NCBI GenBank assembly: GCA_964352225.1
Contig: CAYGRM010000063.1
Coordinates: 1-22,648, forward strand
Direction: 5' to 3'
Source: CAJQQY01 sp964352225
GTDB lineage: Bacteria > Bacteroidota > Bacteroidia > Chitinophagales > Saprospiraceae
Length of the DNA stretch: 22,648 nt
This document shows, in pieces, positions 21,551 through 22,648 of the stretch. Position numbers and translations under genes: made by a program. Each line of letters opens with the position of its first letter. The stretch's first letter is position 1. The notes beneath the pieces were generated by a model. The model was not told where the DNA came from and ran no database searches. It saw only the letters and a program-made list of their open reading frames with translations.

Positions 21551-22042
21551 ATGAAAAATATAAAAACGATCGTCATTATTTTTAATCTAGTTTGTTTGAT
21601 TGGTTATATCAATTGGGCCATTTTCCATAAGGAGAAGACGATCGCCGAAGGAACCTTAATGTTATTTGAATTGGCACCTGTTGATCCTCGATCTTTGATG
21701 CAAGGGGACTATATGGATTTGCGCTATGCCATAGCAAGGGAAGGTAGAACTGAAAATGAATTACCTAAATTTGGGTATGGTGTGGTCACGTTGGATGAAA
21801 ATAAAGTGGTAACATTAGTACGTTATCAAGAAGCGAAAACGCCTTTGAATGATGGCGAATTTTTAATTGAATATGCCATTCATCGGAGAGGGATAAGCTT
21901 CGGAGCAGAGTCTTATTTTTTTGAAGAAGGAACTGCGGAACGATTCGAAGAGGCAAAATATGGCGGTCTTCGAGTGGATGAAGAAGGGAAAAGTATATTA
22001 ATGGGTCTGTATGATGAAAACTGGGAATTTATAGAACTATAA
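21551..22042 (+). CDS. GDYXXLXY domain protein
   Basis: 163 aa. One N-terminal membrane anchor (about 5-25) is followed by a periplasmic domain. The defining motif QGDYMDLRYAI (Gly52, Asp53, Tyr54, Leu57, Tyr59) gives the family its name. The preceding LFELAPVDPRSLMQ is equally typical. It starts 11 bases after the DUF4401-type gene and is the last gene of the three-gene membrane cassette. The family's biochemical role is not established. Its stop codon directly abuts the stop codon of the convergent CIA30 gene, leaving no intergenic base. Confidence 0.93.
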   Translation: MKNIKTIVIIFNLVCLIGYINWAIFHKEKTIAEGTLMLFELAPVDPRSLMQGDYMDLRYAIAREGRTENELPKFGYGVVTLDENKVVTLVRYQEAKTPLNDGEFLIEYAIHRRGISFGAESYFFEEGTAERFEEAKYGGLRVDEEGKSILMGLYDENWEFIEL

Positions 22043-22591
22043 TTATTTTTCAACTCGTACCCAATCTATTTCTAAATGAAATTTCCCTACCTGTTTGTTA
22101 GCAATTAAGATTCCGATTTGTTGTAATTCATTGGAATTATATTTTCCATATTCAGAATAAACTCGTCCTCTGAAGGTCGGTTTAAAATCATCGACAGCTA
22201 GCTCAATTTCTTTCCATTGGTCTTTTTCCGTTTCGAAATCCAAGGTATAAGCGATACCATCAAAACTTCTAGTACTTCTCATTCTAAATTGGTAGATTTT
22301 ACCATCACCTTTCACTCTAAGTTTTACCTTTTTGAAAGCTTCTTGGTTGAAATTTTCAGGAATAGCTCTGACTGAGGCAAACCCACCATTATTTTCTAAT
22401 GATACCTCACCTGAAAAACCAAGTGTATTTTCTTTTTCATTCCAAACTATTTTACTTTGAGAGAGTCCCCCCATTACCCCATCATTGACGATTCGCCATG
22501 AGTTAATTTCGTTCGCCTCTTGAAATTCGAAAAGAGAAGTTTCAGTAGTTATCATAGTAATTATTGCAAGTGAGATAAAAATGTATTTCAT
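22043..22591 (-). CDS. CIA30-domain protein (NDUFAF1/CIA30-like)
   Basis: 182 aa. The N-terminal hydrophobic segment (about 1-18) may be a signal peptide. The rest is one CIA30/galactose-binding-like beta-sandwich domain: WRIVNDGVMGGLSQSKIVW, FSGEVSLENNGGFASVRA, YQFRMRSTRSFDG and KDQWKEIELAVDDFKPTFRG. CIA30 was named for a fungal complex I assembly factor. Bacterial homologues are common and mostly uncharacterised, so a role in complex I cannot be assumed here. If the signal is real, the protein is periplasmic. A weak -7-like motif (TATGTTTT on the minus strand) lies just upstream, close to the window edge. Confidence 0.9.
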   Translation of the reverse strand: MKYIFISLAIITMITTETSLFEFQEANEINSWRIVNDGVMGGLSQSKIVWNEKENTLGFSGEVSLENNGGFASVRAIPENFNQEAFKKVKLRVKGDGKIYQFRMRSTRSFDGIAYTLDFETEKDQWKEIELAVDDFKPTFRGRVYSEYGKYNSNELQQIGILIANKQVGKFHLEIDWVRVEK

Positions 22592-22648
22592 GATGCTAAA
22601 ACATAATGAGTAGAAATATGTTTAAATTTTTTTAGGGTGGTATTAGAA

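Noticed and set aside
1..22648. CRISPR arrays, tRNA, rRNA and insertion sequences
   Set aside because: No evenly spaced direct repeats, no cloverleaf-like segment and no transposase-like ORF were seen on reading. No tool was available for a formal scan.

Overview
The window is about 22.6 kb of AT-rich chromosomal DNA from a member of the Bacteroidota. Saprospiria/Chitinophagia-like marine or environmental lineages look most likely, but this is a guess from gene content only. The phylum call rests on several signs: a PorP/SprF-family type IX secretion (T9SS) protein beside a PorE-like TPR/PD40/OmpA protein; two secreted proteins ending in T9SS type A sorting domains; many signal peptides of the form MKK...AQ; few Shine-Dalgarno sequences; and promoter-like TTG-N19/20-TAnnTTTG motifs. 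No rRNA, tRNA, CRISPR array, transposase or phage gene was seen.

Layout. 1-4413, minus strand: a small Cys-repeat secreted protein, a large M4 metalloprotease with a T9SS tail, and a small lipoprotein. 4538-5635, plus: a GT9 heptosyltransferase-type enzyme carrying an unusual in-frame palindromic insert. 5882-9555, plus: PorP/SprF and then a PorE-like OmpA protein with an extra C-terminal DUF1573 domain. 9855-11066, plus: a T9SS cargo protein whose codon use changes abruptly in the middle. 11161-11640, minus: a SlyD-type prolyl isomerase. 11966-16362, plus: an unrecognised exported protein, purN, and a TPR-PD40-SPOR envelope protein. 16495-18180, minus: a CBM48-HhH fusion and an ACC deaminase/D-cysteine desulfhydrase-family enzyme. 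18181-18726: a gap holding a 39-codon ORF whose N-terminus looks like a Bacteroidota RiPP (class I lanthipeptide-type) leader, followed by a strong terminator. 18727-22042, plus: an Sfp-type phosphopantetheinyl transferase and a DUF2157/DUF4401/GDYXXLXY membrane cassette. 22043-22591, minus: a CIA30-domain protein.

How the genes fit together. The dominant theme is the cell envelope. PorP/SprF and the PorE-like protein are a plausible T9SS outer-membrane/peptidoglycan anchoring pair. The M4 protease and the 403-aa protein are T9SS cargo. The SPOR protein is a second PorE-like scaffold with a different peptidoglycan-binding end. purN, slyD, the PPTase and the PLP enzyme are ordinary housekeeping genes.

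Two things stand out beyond the gene list. First, at least four long palindromic elements of different sequence begin 1-3 bases after stop codons (M4, GT9, the 547-aa gene, the PPTase), and a looser fifth follows the SPOR gene. Two of them share a family motif, and a related-looking palindrome pair sits in frame inside the GT9 gene. Second, the short RiPP-like precursor has no cysteine and no visible modification enzyme nearby.
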